NCBI RefSeq assembly: GCF_029338195.1
Contig: NZ_CP119779.1
Span: forward strand, 744,001-808,000
Origin: Haloarcula litorea
GTDB taxonomy: Archaea; Halobacteriota; Halobacteria; Halobacteriales; Haloarculaceae
Length of the DNA: 64,000 bases
Direction of reading: 5' to 3'
Shown one piece after another: positions 8,985 through 18,727 of the stretch (position 1 is the stretch's first letter; every line of letters begins with the position of its first letter). The notes under the pieces were generated by a model. That model had not been told where the DNA came from, ran no database searches, and saw only the letters and a list, made by a program, of their open reading frames with translations. The translations under genes were made by a program, and so were the position numbers.

Positions 8985-10265
8985 TCAGCTTTCAGAGGGG
9001 GAATCTTGACCAGCGCGACCGCGACTGCTATTTTCAAACTGGTGCAACTCTTCACGGAGTCGACCTGCAATACGCTTCCTGTCATATCTGTCGCTGACGT
9101 ATTGACGACCCTCGAGGCCCATTTGACTCCGCCGTTCATCGTCCTCGAGAAGTCCATCGAGCGCCGCCGCGATTGCTTCCGGTTCGGCTTCGGTGTGGAT
9201 TCCGCCGCCCGACTCCCGAACGAACCGTTCAATTTCGCCGCGTCCGGTGACGAGTACCGGTAGCCCACAGGCGAGGTACTCGTAGAGTTTGGTCGGCACA
9301 GCATATCTGAGTTCGTCTGTTTCGCGCAGCGGTGCGAGCCCAACCTCGGCGTGGTTGAGAATGTCAGGGATTTCCTCTCGGTCAACAAGTCCGACAAACT
9401 CGACGCGGTCGGAGATGCCAAGTTCCTCGACCAGGGCTTCCAACTGAGACTTTGCATCACCATCGCCGACCAGTCGCAACACTGCGTCGTCTCGCGAGAC
9501 GTGAGTCATCGCTCTGATACACGGTTCCAACGCCTGTGCACTGCCAAGGTTACCCGTGTACACGAGCACCGGTCCGCTGTCCTCACTATCACCGGTACTC
9601 GGTGAGGACTCCTGTGGGGCGAACGAGTCTATGTCAGCACCGTTGGGAACCTGACGCAGTTTCCCTTTCAGCTGTGTACCATAGGACTCGACTAGCGCCG
9701 CACCCAACGTCGGAGTCATCACCAAGATCCGGTCTGCAGTGTGCAACACGAACCACTGGAACCAGCGACTGATTTTAACCAGTATACTATCTTCGTCGAT
9801 ATATCCCAGCGAGACCGAATTGTCGATCCAGCGGTCGCGCACGTCGACAAAAACCGACTTTCCGAACACGCTGGCAGCGGCACCTGGAATTCCCGTGGTT
9901 ATTGGAGGTGTCGACGTGAGAACGATGTCGAATGAACGGATGTTGAGTAGCAGCCAGAGGAGCGAGTGCAAGGCAAAGACCAGGTAATACAGCAGTCGGC
10001 GCGCAAGGGCGGGATTCTCCTGTCTCGGTTGATAAGTCCACAGTCTGACCACACGAACGCCATCGACGAATTCCTCGCTCGAACGCGTCCAAGACCACTC
10101 GAAGTTTCCTGGTGGGTAGCACGGTGTCGGTGCGAGAACCGTGACGGAGGTCTCCGAATCGACGAGATTCACGGACATATCGCTGATCCGTGAGGCGTTC
10201 CCACCTTTCTCCGGGGGGAACCGCTGGGTGACTACGACCACGTTGAGTGATTCTGGCATCGTCAT
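8985..10265 (-). CDS. Glycosyltransferase family 4 (WbuB-like)
   Basis: This 426-residue protein opens with LNVVVVTQRFPPEKGGNASR, the GT4 acceptor-domain start. A hydrophobic patch near residues 88-108 (LLYYLVFALHSLLWLLL) follows, typical of WbuB-type enzymes that sit on the membrane. The donor domain contains VLVYTGNLGSAQALE and the E-x7-E region GLAPLRETDELRYAVPTKLYEYLACGLPVL (read in parts). It would add a sugar to a lipid-linked glycan on the cytoplasmic face. It is first in an operon with the heparinase-like gene. Two ATGs six bases apart could serve as start. Confidence 0.9.
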   Translation of the reverse strand: MTMPESLNVVVVTQRFPPEKGGNASRISDMSVNLVDSETSVTVLAPTPCYPPGNFEWSWTRSSEEFVDGVRVVRLWTYQPRQENPALARRLLYYLVFALHSLLWLLLNIRSFDIVLTSTPPITTGIPGAAASVFGKSVFVDVRDRWIDNSVSLGYIDEDSILVKISRWFQWFVLHTADRILVMTPTLGAALVESYGTQLKGKLRQVPNGADIDSFAPQESSPSTGDSEDSGPVLVYTGNLGSAQALEPCIRAMTHVSRDDAVLRLVGDGDAKSQLEALVEELGISDRVEFVGLVDREEIPDILNHAEVGLAPLRETDELRYAVPTKLYEYLACGLPVLVTGRGEIERFVRESGGGIHTEAEPEAIAAALDGLLEDDERRSQMGLEGRQYVSDRYDRKRIAGRLREELHQFENSSRGRAGQDSPSES

Positions 10266-10499
10266 CGGAGGAATTGGGCCAGGAGCGGTTCACTACCAGT
10301 CCCACCAGCCAGGACTTGCCAGAGCGTACTTACACCGGGCTTAGTCTGGAACAGCCACATTAAACACACGTGTACACCCGGGCAATTTGAATTAGTATAG
10401 GTGTCCTACTGCCAGTGGTTGGATGAGGATCACAGCTGGCGAATCGTCTTCCAGTAGCCTGCCTCGGCGTAGGGGGAGTCAGAGAACGATTACACACCA

Positions 10500-10931
10500 G
10501 AGAGCAGGACGAGCGCTGAGCTGTGGGAGTTCACCGTGTTTTCGCTGAAGTTCGCGGAGAGATATCCCCGTGCGGGTGGTCGTAGTCGTCGCAAACAGGC
10601 GGATCTGAAGCAGTCGGTTCGTTTCCGGATCGGCGGCGTACAGCTAGAGTTGCTTATCGTTGATGCGAATCCCCGTTTCGTCGAGCGTGACCTGATTCGG
10701 AGGTCGCTCAGATTCTGGCTGTAGATCGGCTTTCTGCACCCGACCGTGGATGGCTTGCCGCGACCGTTGGCAACCCCAGAGATCGAGCAGTTCGACGGTA
10801 TTCGACAGCGACAGTCCCGAAACGTGTGATTGAATACCCAGCTTCATCGCCTGCCCGGGTGCCCGGTCGCGCTCCACAGAATCCAGATCAATCGACTCTC
10901 CACGACCGTTGGGGCGGGCGAGTTCTGCCAT
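10500..10931 (-). pseudogene. Broken IS6-family transposase
   Basis: The minus strand from 10931 encodes about 95 residues with the N-terminal haloarchaeal IS6 signature: AMKLGIQSHVSGLSLSNTVE, then a helix-turn-helix, then LDETGIRINDKQ with the first catalytic Asp. A TAG stop follows where a Trp is usual. The frame then continues as LYAADPETNRLLQIRLF and SLRELQRKHGELP, the DDE core, before decaying near 10500. The catalytic second half is lost. It shows that mobile DNA once entered the island. Terminal inverted repeats were not found. Confidence 0.85.
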
Positions 10932-11070
10932 AGACCGCCAGGAAATTCTCCCGCCTCACGTTACGGTTAACTAAACGCTGCCCGTCTCGCCCTCACAAAC
11001 ACTATCGACAGAGGTGGAAACAATTTCGGCAGTACTCGGTCACCGTGTGTGAGGCTTCTATAGTTCCAAT

Positions 11071-11826
11071 TTACTGACGCTGTCTGCGCCAGTGAGTTAC
11101 CAACCCGGACACTCGTCCGGAGAATCGCATAAGTGTCCGACCAGTTCTGGCAGCTGCTACGACTGGCGTTCGTCCGAGGTAATTCCAAGGGTCGAAGAGC
11201 GGATTAACTACTCGGCGTAGTTTCTCTGTCTTCGAAATTCCCTCTTTGTCCCAGCAGTACGGCGCCTGACGTTCAAGTCTGTGCTGTTTCTTCCAGAAGT
11301 CCACTAGTGAGTCGGCATAGGGGTGATAGACGACGAGGTTTGGATCGTAGTATATATCAAATTCTTCGATGACCCGCCTGGCGAGGTCTTTTTCCTCGTG
11401 ACCCCAGCCAATATTCTCGTCCCAGCCGCCGACTGCTTCGAACACCTCTTTCCTGACACCCATATTATTCCCCCAGAATCGGTCAACGTACCCTGGCTCG
11501 TCCCCGAAACTGTAGTGTCCCGTGAAGTGCGTGGCGAAGATGTCGTCTCTGGGATGTATGGTCCGCCCTGCGAAAGCCATTTCGGACTCCAAGATTTCAG
11601 CAGCCAGTGACAAATAGCCGGGTTCCACTTCCGAGTCGTCGTCCAGGAAAATAATCTTGTTCGCCTTGGCTCGCGCTATTCCTTCATTACGGGCTTTCGT
11701 CACCGGCTCATCATCACGGAGTATTAGCTCGTAGTCCTCGAACGAACACGCCCTGAGAGTCGACGTCACCGGGATCTCTTCTTCTGTCTGTAGCGTCGGA
11801 ACGACGACAGTAAGTTCGGGCCGCAT
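11071..11826 (-). CDS. Glycosyltransferase family 2
   Basis: The protein is about 251 residues with a GT-A fold. Signals are LTVVVPTLQTEEEIP at the start, the metal-binding triad in IIFLDDDSEVEP near residue 70, and the acceptor region GWDENIGWGHEEKDLARR near 150 with the ED-type catalytic pair. It should transfer one sugar to a cytoplasmic glycan acceptor. There is no membrane helix. GTG at 11841 is possible, but ATG at 11826 gives the usual GT2 N-terminus. It stands alone on the minus strand after the dead transposase. Confidence 0.88.
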   Translation of the reverse strand: MRPELTVVVPTLQTEEEIPVTSTLRACSFEDYELILRDDEPVTKARNEGIARAKANKIIFLDDDSEVEPGYLSLAAEILESEMAFAGRTIHPRDDIFATHFTGHYSFGDEPGYVDRFWGNNMGVRKEVFEAVGGWDENIGWGHEEKDLARRVIEEFDIYYDPNLVVYHPYADSLVDFWKKQHRLERQAPYCWDKEGISKTEKLRRVVNPLFDPWNYLGRTPVVAAARTGRTLMRFSGRVSGLVTHWRRQRQ

Positions 11827-11857
11827 TCTCTGTCTCGCCACCGGTTTGTAATTCCTC

Positions 11858-11875
11858 TCAATATATTATTATACG
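11858..11875 (-). promoter_or_regulatory. A/T-rich promoter of the GT2 gene
   Basis: The tract caatatattattatac lies 32-49 bases before the ATG at 11826 (17-34 bases before the alternative GTG). It is a clear TATA-type element on a mixed-composition background. Confidence 0.45.
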
Positions 11876-12217
11876 GACGCAATCACAGTAATCATTTTTT
11901 ACTATAGATGGGCTTGAGAGGGGGGTCCGAGTGTAACGCGTATGTTTAGAGGCACGGACCCGACGGACTGATCTCTGGAACGGTCTTGACTCCCACTCAG
12001 TAGATACGCGTACGGTTCTCACCCTGTGACGTGGTACCGGTTTGACCTCCTCTGTTAGATTTCAACCACCGCGTCGCGCGTTTCATCCTATCGCTAGTCG
12101 GCACGAGAGGCCAAAGAGACCTATTTTATGTATTAAACGCGGGACGCGGGCAGTTTCTCCGCGCCAACGTTTCGCTCGTAAATTGACCCGGACGGAGTAT
12201 CTCACATAGCTGATTGG
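11876..12217. other. Intergenic stretch, nothing recognised
   Basis: This is about 340 bases with only short frames. A TATA-like tattttatgtattaaac occurs near 12122-12138, but no plus-strand gene follows it. Confidence 0.4.
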
Positions 12218-12514
12218 CTACTGCAGAACAGGAACGACTCGTTGAATCATAACGAAAGTGAATGCTACGTATCCAGCAACTCGGATCAGACCGATCCATT
12301 TCCACCACCCTGCGTCGGACAGTTGCGGTGCGAACACTTCGCTCATAGCCAGAAACCAGAGGAACCACGCGACAAATATCGTCTCCGGATCGAGCAACCC
12401 GAACAATCTCAGGAGCAGCGGTGCGATCGCGAGGAATCCCAGCTGGGAGAGCAGATAGAGCCAGAACTGTTGTCGGACGCGTGATGCGGCCTCGGTGTTC
12501 AGTTTGTTCACCAT
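12218..12514 (-). CDS. Small three-helix membrane protein
   Basis: This 98-residue protein has hydrophobic segments near residues 17-41 (FWLYLLSQLGFLAIAPLLLR), 46-58 (IFVAWFLWFLAM) and 73-95. The N-terminus is soluble and polar (MVNKLNTEAASRV). It follows the flippase gene on the same strand after 168 bases and may be its partner or an assembly factor. No family was recognised and no catalytic residues stand out. Confidence 0.65.
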   Translation of the reverse strand: MVNKLNTEAASRVRQQFWLYLLSQLGFLAIAPLLLRLFGLLDPETIFVAWFLWFLAMSEVFAPQLSDAGWWKWIGLIRVAGYVAFTFVMIQRVVPVLQ

Positions 12515-12682
12515 ATGTATCGCTGAAGAAGGTCTTATTTACAGACACGTGGTAGGTCAGAGGACTTAGTAACGTCGGACGTGCGGTCTGTCGGACCGAG
12601 GTAGAAACCACGTAATTGGAAAAGTGCGTTCGGAATTTCGCTTCGACCTTCTGTCCGCACTGCAGATCCCTCAGGCCAGGTG

Positions 12683-14185
12683 TCAGATGACTGCATCGAC
12701 GATCGACCTGAGGTTCTCCTCGATATTCCACTCAAATTTGAATGCGAATACTCCGACTAATGCAGTGTAAACCACGGCGCCGACACCAACGAGGGTCACG
12801 AACTCGAGGATTCCTGCTCCACCGGGGAATAACTGGTCAACCCGTCCGACAGCAACAAACATCCCGATGCTGGCTACCAGCGGATACACGATTTCTTCGG
12901 CAAAGCGTCGGTACGACCCCTCTATTGAACGAATAATAAGATACGTGTCGATAGGCAGCATCGGGAAGAGATACACCGCCGAAACGAGGAACGCAGTCCC
13001 CTCGATGCCAAACCGATTGGTCATCGGAATGACCAAGACCGCGAGGATAGCGACTCTGAGTGCAGAGAGCTTCGTCACGTAGTCGGGGCGGCCAATCGCC
13101 TTCCAGAGCGGCCCCATCGTCTTCCCGAGTGCCCTCATAAGCCCGTACCCCGCGAGCAGTTGCATAACGACCACCATCGCGATCCACTCCTCGCCAATAA
13201 ATGTCAGAATGAATACCTCTGCGACAGCCGCTATGCCGAACGCCATCGGGCAGGCGATGAACATCGTCATTTGCAACATCCGGTAGTACGCCTCACGCAT
13301 CGCAGCGATATCTTCCTGTAAGGTCGAAAACGCGGGGAACATCACGTTCGCAATCACCTGGGTGATTTCTGTCGCCGGGGCGTTCGACAGTCGGTAAGCT
13401 GTCTGGTAGAATCCCAGCGCGGTTGACGTGAGTAGCCATCCGACGACTGCGTCATCGCCCTCGCTGTATAGGAAATAGAGTATCGAGTTTGCCGTAATCC
13501 ACTTTCCGAAGTTAATGAGTTCCTTTGCGTACTCGATATTAAACTCTGGCCAGGGACGGTAGTCGTGCGCAAGATACGAGAATACGATCCTGAGAAACCG
13601 GGCCGAGAGAAGTCCAGCGACCAGTGCCCAGACCGTTGGAGAAACTATCGCCCACGCAAGCGAGACGACAAACCGGGTAATAGATCCGCTCATCTGATAG
13701 AGAAACTCCATATGGAAGTTCATATTCTTCTGGAAATACACGACAGCGGGATTCCGAGCGGCTTCCAAAAGCGGTGAGAGAGCGAGAACTTGGACGACGA
13801 GAACTGCACGCGGTTCGTTGAATACGGAGCCGACAAGCGGAGCTATCGCGATCATTATCCCCGCGATGAGCGCCCCGCGGCTGAGTTGCATCAGCCACAT
13901 CGTGTTTATATAGTGGTCGATATCGTTTTCCTTGTCCTGAATTACTGCCGCGTCAAGACCCAGCTTAGAGAATTTGTTGAGTCCGCTCAAGACCAGCAAG
14001 GCGATTCCGAGCAGTCCGAAGTCACTTGGATCCAGGAGGTTCGCGAGGATGACGACCATCACCAACTGGAGGCCCCGTCCGACGAAGTTCATAGCCCCCA
14101 TCCACGCGCCGCTCAGAACTGTCTGCTCAACGATACCTCCGGTCGGGAGTAGTCGTCGGACGAGCGCCCGCAGTTTCTCTTTCAT
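12683..14185 (-). CDS. Polysaccharide flippase (PST/Wzx-type, MOP superfamily)
   Basis: This 500-residue protein has about 12-14 hydrophobic helices. The family start GAWMGAMNFVGRGLQLVMVV lies near residue 26, and LLDPSDFGLLGIALLVL and LGLDAAVIQ follow, all typical of the PST polysaccharide exporters. It would flip lipid-linked oligosaccharide across the cell membrane. As the only flippase in the island it is likely the exit point for the glycan made by the neighbouring transferases. Confidence 0.9.
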   Translation of the reverse strand: MKEKLRALVRRLLPTGGIVEQTVLSGAWMGAMNFVGRGLQLVMVVILANLLDPSDFGLLGIALLVLSGLNKFSKLGLDAAVIQDKENDIDHYINTMWLMQLSRGALIAGIMIAIAPLVGSVFNEPRAVLVVQVLALSPLLEAARNPAVVYFQKNMNFHMEFLYQMSGSITRFVVSLAWAIVSPTVWALVAGLLSARFLRIVFSYLAHDYRPWPEFNIEYAKELINFGKWITANSILYFLYSEGDDAVVGWLLTSTALGFYQTAYRLSNAPATEITQVIANVMFPAFSTLQEDIAAMREAYYRMLQMTMFIACPMAFGIAAVAEVFILTFIGEEWIAMVVVMQLLAGYGLMRALGKTMGPLWKAIGRPDYVTKLSALRVAILAVLVIPMTNRFGIEGTAFLVSAVYLFPMLPIDTYLIIRSIEGSYRRFAEEIVYPLVASIGMFVAVGRVDQLFPGGAGILEFVTLVGVGAVVYTALVGVFAFKFEWNIEENLRSIVDAVI

Positions 14186-14336
14186 ACCTGTCTGTGGATG
14201 TCTCGTGCTGGTTCAGCTCCGACGGTGGTCTGGCTCGGAGCTGGCACGGATCGGTGAGTCGATAGGCCAGTCAAGCCTGATCTTTTTAGTTCGGTACGCC
14301 ACTCAAGTGAGGACCCAGTTTCTTCGTAACCCCGAT

Positions 14337-15488
14337 TCATATCGTATTGTACCAGATATCCACGTGGTGGTCTGGGCCGTACGATTTCCCGACAATATCC
14401 GGAAGTCCGTTGCCGGTCAGGTCAACTGCACTCGCTTCGTGTGTCTCGATCCCAGTATAGACAGTCCGCTCCGTGAACTCTCCGTCACCGCAGTTTGCAA
14501 AAATGACGTGCCTAGGCTCTTCCTGTTTCCCCAGCCCCATCTCGGCAACGTAGATGTCGAGCCGGCCGTCACCGCTGAAATCCGCAACTTCGAGCGTGTG
14601 TGGACAAAAGAAATCGTCTCCCAGCACGTGCTCATCCCATTCAGGCGGGTCGAACCAAGCGACCCGTCCCGGATGTGTCCCTAGATGCGGAGAGTCTCCC
14701 TCCGAGAGCACCACCTCTAACTCCCCGTCGTTGTCGAGGTCCGCGACGGCGAGGCGGGTGTTGTCCCACCCAGATGCGATCTGCTCCCGGCGCCAGCCAG
14801 CTGCGGTGTCTGGGTCACGGTGGAATATGTGAGGGCCGGCAATAATCTCGGTCTGTCCATCACCGTCGATGTCGACAACCGCTACGCCCTCGACTTCGAG
14901 GGTGCCGTCAACTACGTGCAGGCATCGATCCGGCCACGGTTCTTCGCGGGGGTTTGACGGGATATCGTAGTAGAATACCGTCTCATCCTCTTGTGAGAGG
15001 CCGACAACTTCGGGGTCCCCGTCGTTATCGACATCGGCGACGAGCAGATCGTGGTACTTTTCGAACCTGCTCGTGAGCAGATACCGGTTCCAACGCGTGC
15101 GTGGGTCTGAACCTGGCTCAAACCAGTATACATCCGTGTTGTTCAGTCCCTGTCCAGCCACCACATTAGGACTCCCTGAACCCGTTATATCGCCGACTGC
15201 GCCGCCAACGTCAAGCGCGGGAGTGAACGAGACTTCGTGGCGCTCGAACCCCGGGTTTTCATACCAGAATAGATTGGACTCGTCGATCCCGAGCCCGGAG
15301 CGGAGCGAACCCGTGGGAACACCTGCTTGCTCGGCGCGCCAGAGATACTCTTTCCCGGGGAACCCGTCACCGTACCCGCCGACGACGATGTCATCACAGC
15401 CGTTCCCAGTAAGATCGACCGCGAGACAGAACCCGAGTTTTACGCAGGGTGGTTGGTCGTCGACTCTCTCGTGTCTGAATTCCACCAT
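14337..15488 (-). CDS. FG-GAP / VCBS repeat beta-propeller protein
   Basis: The protein is about 383 residues built from repeats with Asp-rich calcium loops: VDLTGNGCDDIVV, VADVDNDGDPEVV, VDIDGDGQTEII, VADLDNDGELEVV and VADFSGDGRLDIY. These form a likely seven-bladed propeller of the VCBS/FG-GAP type. No signal peptide is visible at ATG 15488 or at the upstream TTG 15509, which is unusual because such proteins are commonly extracellular. It may bind sugar or act as a scaffold. Its place between the flippase and the sulfatase-like genes ties it to the glycan pathway; catalysis is not indicated. Confidence 0.8.
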   Translation of the reverse strand: MVEFRHERVDDQPPCVKLGFCLAVDLTGNGCDDIVVGGYGDGFPGKEYLWRAEQAGVPTGSLRSGLGIDESNLFWYENPGFERHEVSFTPALDVGGAVGDITGSGSPNVVAGQGLNNTDVYWFEPGSDPRTRWNRYLLTSRFEKYHDLLVADVDNDGDPEVVGLSQEDETVFYYDIPSNPREEPWPDRCLHVVDGTLEVEGVAVVDIDGDGQTEIIAGPHIFHRDPDTAAGWRREQIASGWDNTRLAVADLDNDGELEVVLSEGDSPHLGTHPGRVAWFDPPEWDEHVLGDDFFCPHTLEVADFSGDGRLDIYVAEMGLGKQEEPRHVIFANCGDGEFTERTVYTGIETHEASAVDLTGNGLPDIVGKSYGPDHHVDIWYNTI

Positions 15489-15818
15489 TATATCGGTACT
15501 CACCAACAACTTCAGAGTAGACGCGTAATCAGTAGTCGCCTCCTATATCTAGATCGGCGGGCAGTCCGCTGTCTGCGATGTTATCCATATCCAGTTCGCC
15601 GTTCAGATATTGAAAATATTATATGGCGAGTCTTCGACTGTCCGCAACCCGATTACTGTGCTGGATTCGGCTATGTAGCCGGTCATATTATACGTTGTAT
15701 TTCCCCTCAATTGAACCGACATAATATACTCGGCGGGGACATACTATCTAGTTGAAGAGATGTGGATTCTCAGATCGCTACTGATCAGGACCTCAGTGGG
15801 GTCCCGACTGTGAATCAT
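15489..15818. other. A/T-rich intergenic stretch
   Basis: This is 330 bases with several TATA-like tracts (near 15608-15625 and 15715-15730). Nothing coding is supported. Confidence 0.4.
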
Positions 15819-16721
15819 TCAGTCGGCATAGCCGAGTTCCTTTAGACGGTCCTTGACGACACTGTTGTCGACATTCACTTCATTCTCCGACTCTGCGGCG
15901 ACGATATCCTTCCGCTGACCGGTTTCGTGGATCAGCCACGGCACCTCGACCAGTTCATCGGTGTATATACCTGCGGGGTGTCCGAAACAGCGACTCAAAG
16001 TCGGGCCGCTACGCTCTCCGAGGGCCTGCCCGTGGTCTGACGTCACGACAGTTTTCCCCTCAAGTCGCTCGATCAACTCCTTCACGTAGGGTAACGCAAG
16101 CTGCAGGTTCTCACGATAGGCTTCGCTAATAACATCTTTCGAAACCGATACTTTCCCGTCCCTGACTTGCTTCCAGAATGCGAGGCTATCGAGGTTAAAA
16201 TGCTTTTTTCCCGTTGGTCCAATAAAGGGGTAGTGGGGTTGAATGTAGTGAACAACTAAACGCTTGTTGGGGTACTCGTCTGCAGCCCGTCTCGCGTACT
16301 CCGTGACAGTCTCGGGCATTACGGTCCGATAATCATCGTTCCAGCCGTTTTCGTCCCAGATATTCACCGTTGCGTGTAACGAGGGAGAAATAGAGTCGTG
16401 CCTGTAGAGCTGCGGGTTCGCAGTTACATAGACAACATCGTTCAGCTCCCGATGGCCGAAGTTCGCTTTTAAAAACTCGACAGTGCTTGAGCCGCGAGAC
16501 TGGCGGCTCTCAAGAGAGCCCGGCAGTGTGTTCTCATCTTTAAATAAGTCGTATCGGCACGCGTCAAGAATGAGGATGTTGTCCCAGTCGGCCGCAAACA
16601 CGTCAATCCCGTCTCTGTTGTACTCCCACGTGTAGAGCCGTCGGTAGTAAAGCCGGTTCAGTTCACGGCGGAGGATATCGGGATTCCGGATTCCCGTCAG
16701 GATCTGGTTCAGTGAGTACAT
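15819..16721 (-). CDS. Sulfatase-like AP-superfamily protein, short form
   Basis: This 300-residue protein carries AP-superfamily metal-ligand positions: LILDACRYD (D53), PHYPF near 162, TSDHGQALGE (D229, H230) and GHPAG (H248). The nucleophile region is unusual: SRGSSTVEFLKANF places Thr (T80) or a neighbouring Ser where Cys/Ser is expected. It is about 150 residues shorter than typical sulfatases. No signal peptide is present. It ends in LKELGYAD, like the other two AP-superfamily genes. It may remove or transfer a charged group on a precursor; substrate unknown. Confidence 0.8.
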   Translation of the reverse strand: MYSLNQILTGIRNPDILRRELNRLYYRRLYTWEYNRDGIDVFAADWDNILILDACRYDLFKDENTLPGSLESRQSRGSSTVEFLKANFGHRELNDVVYVTANPQLYRHDSISPSLHATVNIWDENGWNDDYRTVMPETVTEYARRAADEYPNKRLVVHYIQPHYPFIGPTGKKHFNLDSLAFWKQVRDGKVSVSKDVISEAYRENLQLALPYVKELIERLEGKTVVTSDHGQALGERSGPTLSRCFGHPAGIYTDELVEVPWLIHETGQRKDIVAAESENEVNVDNSVVKDRLKELGYAD

Positions 16722-16928
16722 TAGCGAGCCCTATGCCGGCGCGTGGTTATTATAATATCATTCTTAATTGAGACAGTCTGTTGCTGATTTCCGGGGATCT
16801 GACTCACCCTTTTTGTACGGTAGATCCGCAACGGACCCTACATCTCCGCACCTACTGTCACGTCTGGCACCGATCCTGGTCGTTAACGGGTGAGCGGTGT
16901 CCTCGTACTCAGCTAGGGCTCAGGTACC

Positions 16929-18290
16929 TCACTCGTCGTAGCCAAGCTTCCGCAATCGGAGTCGGACATCCTCGGTAACTTCGACGTTTGAATCGTTGCT
17001 CTCTCTTTGCGTGACCGTCCGCAGGTGTTCGTCGAGTTCCGACCGAAGGGTCGTATATACGTTGTTATACTCTTGCGTGTGGAGCGTGACTTCTGTCTCT
17101 TCCCGTCGTCGGTCGTACAGTGACTCCTCACCCGTCTCGAGATCCCGTATCAACTTATACCGGCCGTCGGTTGCCATCACACCACCATCGGTCTTGTCGT
17201 AGCTCTCAACGAACACGACTCTCTCCCCCGACTGTTCTTCAATCGACGACAGATCGATTCCAACAGTAGACGCGGGTGGCTTGACCCCAGCAGCCCTGAG
17301 TATTGTCGGAACTATATCAGCGTTTGTAACGGGAGTCGACACTTCAATCGGTTCGATGTCAGTGCCTCGGACCAGTAGTGGGATGTGAACGTTCTCCTCG
17401 TAGAGCGCACTGCCGGGATGAAAGACGTACTCGTGTTCGTTGAACGCTTCTCCGTGGTCTGAGGTGAAAACAACGAGCGTATTGTCGAGTCCGAGCGTCC
17501 GGTCAAGACGGTCCAGCAGGTCCCCGAGTTCCCGGTCGAAATATTCGATCTCTCCCCGGTACAGTCGTTCCAGCGTGGCGATGTCTTCGTCGTCGGCATC
17601 GCTGCGCAGGTCGTTGACCTTATGGAACAACTTTACTGCTTTTCGACGGCTGATATTCTCGCTGACGGTCCCCTCGTGTGGGTAGTACGGGTTATGTACG
17701 TCCATATAGTGAACCCAGGCAAACACAGGCCGCGAGCACTGTTTTACCCAGTCAATAACGGCGTCGTTGAGTTCCGAAGCCGGTTTATAGAGGTTGCTCC
17801 CCAGCTGAACCCCGAGCTTCTTTCCGGCGTTTTTGTACGCCCAGAAGATGGCTCGTGAGAGCCCTCGCATCGTTACCGCCCGTTCAACCATCGTACTGAA
17901 TCTGGCGCTCACCGCGCTCTCGGTATCGGAGATCCCCCCTGTGTCCCGGCCTAAATAGTAGTCAAATCCACGGTCGTAATTGTATGTCGGACTGAGGTAT
18001 GTATTCGTATGGAACCCTCCCGTGACATAGCCTGACTCCGACAGTAATTCTGCCACGTGAGGCCTGTCTTGTTCGAATCCGTCTTCCGGTGAATCAAACG
18101 TCCACGGATATGTCCCACTTAGGAGCGATAGAAAGGACTGCTTCGTGTAGGGGGCGTTCGCGAACGCGTTTGGAAAACTACGCCACTGATCGCTTATCGA
18201 GGAGAGAGTCCCAATCGAGTCCGGCGCACGTGGACCGAAGACGTAGTCCGCTCGCAACGAATCTACCGTGATGAAAACAATATTCTTCAT
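16929..18290 (-). CDS. Sulfatase / AP-superfamily enzyme
   Basis: This 453-residue protein starts MKNIVFITVDSLRADYV, the standard first metal-binding strand (D10). T49 in APYTKQSFLSLLSGTYP is at the nucleophile position. It continues with HYMDVHNPYYPH near 194, TSDHGEAFNE (D278, H279) and FHPG (H291). It lacks a signal peptide, so it should be cytoplasmic. The C-terminal RLRKLGYDE tail resembles those of the two sister genes. Arylsulfatase-type cleavage or phospho-transfer are both possible. It lies upstream of the shorter sulfatase-like gene on the same strand, with a gap of about 200 bases. Confidence 0.87.
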   Translation of the reverse strand: MKNIVFITVDSLRADYVFGPRAPDSIGTLSSISDQWRSFPNAFANAPYTKQSFLSLLSGTYPWTFDSPEDGFEQDRPHVAELLSESGYVTGGFHTNTYLSPTYNYDRGFDYYLGRDTGGISDTESAVSARFSTMVERAVTMRGLSRAIFWAYKNAGKKLGVQLGSNLYKPASELNDAVIDWVKQCSRPVFAWVHYMDVHNPYYPHEGTVSENISRRKAVKLFHKVNDLRSDADDEDIATLERLYRGEIEYFDRELGDLLDRLDRTLGLDNTLVVFTSDHGEAFNEHEYVFHPGSALYEENVHIPLLVRGTDIEPIEVSTPVTNADIVPTILRAAGVKPPASTVGIDLSSIEEQSGERVVFVESYDKTDGGVMATDGRYKLIRDLETGEESLYDRRREETEVTLHTQEYNNVYTTLRSELDEHLRTVTQRESNDSNVEVTEDVRLRLRKLGYDE

Positions 18291-18727
18291 TCGTATCGGC
18301 TGTCTGTGTGTTTGGGGATCCCAGTCGTCTCGGCTGATGCCTGAATCGGTATTCCGGATTTTGTCGACTGGAACCGAGGGGTCACAGGCCGTTAGATATC
18401 CCCGAGGCGTTTAATAATGCGGATGCTAATCCACCGAGGAGCGCGGATTTCGAGTTATACTCCCCGCCACTACAGGTGCTTACTCCCGGCTGGCGAAGTG
18501 GTAACTGCGTATTACCACCAGACAATTTTTGGGCGATATCACCTCTCTCCCGACTTTCGCTACGCTTCTACCAGTGTCGTAGTCGAACAGGAGCGGTCCC
18601 CGGGTAGTATATCATTACTGCATTATTAACTGGTAACTAAATAAAGGTAAAACGTCCCTATACTGGTCATTTTTGCGAGTGTGTGGTAGGAACGACTTAT
18701 TCAAGGTCTCCTTACCTCAGACACTGT
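18291..18727. other. Intergenic region between divergent genes
   Basis: This is 437 bases between the sulfatase and the Tat-signal ORF. A TATA-like cttattca occurs at 18696-18703, about 27 bases before ATG 18728, and A/T-rich tracts lie near 18600-18650. No gene is supported. Confidence 0.4.
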
